From Rotaria sp. Silwood1 (taxonomy: Eukaryota; Rotifera; Eurotatoria; Philodinida; Philodinidae), in NCBI GenBank assembly GCA_905250075.1, contig CAJNOP010000012.1, positions 930,001 to 994,000 on the forward strand: 64,000 nt of DNA. Reading direction: 5' to 3'. Positions 62,601 to 64,000 of this stretch are shown in pieces (position 1 is the stretch's first letter; each line of letters starts with the position of its first letter). Position numbers and translations under genes: made by a program. The notes under the pieces are model-generated. The model saw only the letters and a program-made list of their open reading frames with translations, was not told the origin of the DNA and searched no databases.

Positions 62601-64000
62601 AGCGATTAAAAATATAGAAAAACTCATATATAAGAATACAGTTGATTAGGTTTTCTCCTTTTTTTTTTGTTCTCATGTAACTTACAAGAAAACATGTCCA
62701 ATTGACAGGTGCTAATCGACTTCTTACTATAGTTACTAGTAGGTCTCGATGAGATTAAGATAAATTGGAGAGGTCTCTGGTCCATGGCTTACTGATAAAG
62801 AGCTACGATCGTTTTAGTGAAATTATATCAGTTCCAAGATACTAAACTCTAAAACCAATATAGGCATGATCTCTTTCATTTAAAACAAACAAAATCAGGA
62901 CTCTTTTCTTTTTTCAGCACCTGCTCATTAACGTAAGAGAACACATTTTTGTCCAAGAGGCCATTACAGACCCTTCATCAATAACTTTTCGTTCTAATAT
63001 ATAAACGATTTCCGTATTACGTTTTTGGAAGATCAAATAAAACGATGGCGAAGAAATGTTTCCCAAAATAGATAGAATATAAGAATCTTCTTGCTATTAT
63101 TTACAATAATTACATCATATTTCATATTTAAATCTTATAGAGATTATTCTAATAGTTTCTTTTTTCTGATTCTAGGTTGCACCAGTTCGTTTATGTATGT
63201 GTAATATGCATACAAGTTTATGTAACGAAAGTTTAACATTTAAAGTGGGTACTATTCAAATTCGTCAGTTACTTCGTCTTTATCCTGATTCATGGTTAGA
63301 AGCTGGTTCTATTCATATACCAGAATTACGTATGAATGCAAAATTTGATTGTCATTCTGCAACACAAATTAATACAATCGAACAAATGGAATTTCTTCGT
63401 CGACATGATCAACGAACACAAAGACTTCATTTTCTTTATAATACAAAATCTCAACAATCAACAGCAACAACTTTAAAACGACCATCAAATTTTGGTTTAC
63501 CAACAACTACTAATCTTCCATCATGTGCATGTCTTGGTGGTTCATCAAATTATTATACACTCGTTCAAGGTGAACAATTTTTTAAAAGTTCATTTCGTCT
63601 TAGTGAACAAACATCATTTGGACGTTCTTTATTTCGTCCTGATCTACATGTTATACATTCACATTCTATATTTCAACATAAATATGATTGGAATACTTAT
63701 CAACATTCAACTGTGTCAAATGAACAATTAACTAATGAAGAACCTTTTTATCCTTTTGATTTTTGTGCACAACAAAGTCAATTTAATCAACAAGAACTTC
63801 ATAGTTCTAATCAAAATCATCTAGATTCTAATATACCTATGAATTTATATTCATTTCCACGATCAAGTTCTATATCACACACAAAACATAAATCATCAAA
63901 TGAAATCAAATCTCATAAACGTTCATCATTATCAATACCATTATGTAGTAATGTTACTGATGATTCATCATCAACAACAACAAGTGATACTTATTTAACA
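53608..64000 (+). CDS. BLTP1: BLTP1 (KIAA1109/Tweek) bridge-like lipid-transfer protein, 3'-partial
   Basis: This is the N-terminal part of the giant rod-shaped protein thought to carry lipids between membranes at contact sites. Exons: 53608-54194, 54249-54366, 54427-54629, 57234-57331, 57391-57508, 57563-57719, 57786-57959, 58010-58128, 58189-58356, 58423-58520, 58572-58714, 60636-60730, 60797-60951, 61011-61208, 61264-61395, 62083-62259, 62327-62515, 63176 to the window end. An N-terminal membrane anchor (LLIIVYLLTIIWIIYLILYH) is followed by the family signature of the first chorein-like segment (FDSFSISFISGSIMFRNLHY, then RDGCLTFRYW). Later exons keep the alternating beta pattern (for example PLMVTLRVALHNITAHLIY). 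The ATG could be 53608 or, 33 bases on, 53641. Phases agree throughout except in exon 58010-58128, where a seven-A run shifts the frame by one; both sides are clearly coding, so an assembly error is the simplest reading. Large introns at 54630-57233 and 58715-60635 carry repeats. Confidence 0.88.
55602..55905. mobile_element. TCGAAA minisatellite foldback in a BLTP1 intron
   Basis: 55602-55678 holds about five units of AAAATGTCGAAAG type. 55806-55905 holds at least six units of the reverse complement, three of them exact TTTCGACATTTGGCC. The pairing continues inward (TAAATCCTT near 55690 against AAGGATTTA near 55796). The arms are separated by about 130 bases. This is the layout of a non-autonomous element with tandem terminal repeats. 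Confidence 0.75.
59699..60001 (+). pseudogene. Decayed 101-codon reading frame in a BLTP1 intron, family unknown
   Basis: One frame runs from ATG at 59699 to TAA at 60001, broken by internal TAA (after LLEVFLD) and TGA (after NDKQYRI). The translation looks like real protein: a Lys/Glu-rich helical part (DLKEIEKLNEKYENESSNI), then KYYEVKLFFASLAASVIVQI with a hydrophobic segment, then FLYTQHEPFYELAG. A further coding-like stretch follows at about 60030-60138. No family was recognised; an inserted gene or transposon fragment. Confidence 0.4.
61763..61957 (+). repeat. Dispersed repeat family A, copy 2 (BLTP1 intron)
   Basis: Second copy of the element at 9338-9530, in the intron 61396-62082, same orientation. 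It has GACATCGACTTTCAC, TTTTGAAAACTAC, CTACAAAAATCTCTA and GAGATGACGGAG in the same order as copy 1. Confidence 0.55.

Overview
The window is nuclear DNA of a bdelloid rotifer, most likely Rotaria or Adineta. The evidence is the strong AT bias, the many 50-70 nt introns among a few longer ones, and an intronless ADP-ribosyltransferase gene with kinesin-light-chain-type TPRs, a combination typical of bdelloids. The genus cannot be fixed from this sequence. Two 10-N runs (3475-3484 and 48615-48624) mark scaffold gaps of unknown true size.

Layout. (1) 442-4186, +: the 3' part of a SETDB1-like H3K9 methyltransferase (MBD, pre-SET, bifurcated SET, post-SET), with one catalytic exon lost in the first gap. 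(2) 6155-27630, +: a complete 52-exon axonemal outer-arm dynein beta heavy chain (DNAH9/11/17 type). All splice phases agree and give 4,474 residues. (3) 27.7-44.5 kb: a gene-poor, repeat-rich stretch. It holds one intact minus-strand gene, the ADP-ribosyltransferase-TPR protein (30118-32838), plus GT/CA-rich strand-switching blocks, a decayed hAT transposase C-terminus with a candidate terminal repeat, GAGGCGAG-type arrays and a ~420 bp foldback element. (4) 44571-51726, +: an RGS protein with a long Ser/Thr-rich N-terminal exon and a second possible first exon. CRE motifs (TGACGTCA) cluster in its introns. (5) 52.8-53.2 kb: a second long foldback. (6) 53608-64000 and beyond, +: the N-terminal part of BLTP1 (KIAA1109/Tweek), a bridge-like lipid-transfer protein. 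Its introns hold a TCGAAA minisatellite foldback, a decayed reading frame and a repeat copy shared with a dynein intron. One exon carries an apparent one-base homopolymer frameshift.

The conserved genes (chromatin silencing, ciliary motility, G-protein signalling, lipid transfer) are independent housekeeping or signalling loci and form no operon or pathway. The points with most biological promise are the MBD-bearing SETDB1, given the N4-methylcytosine silencing system reported in bdelloids; the ART-TPR gene in a transposon-scarred island; the CRE-rich, probably multi-promoter RGS gene; and several foldback families that look like non-autonomous mobile elements. No tRNA, rRNA or CRISPR array was recognised.
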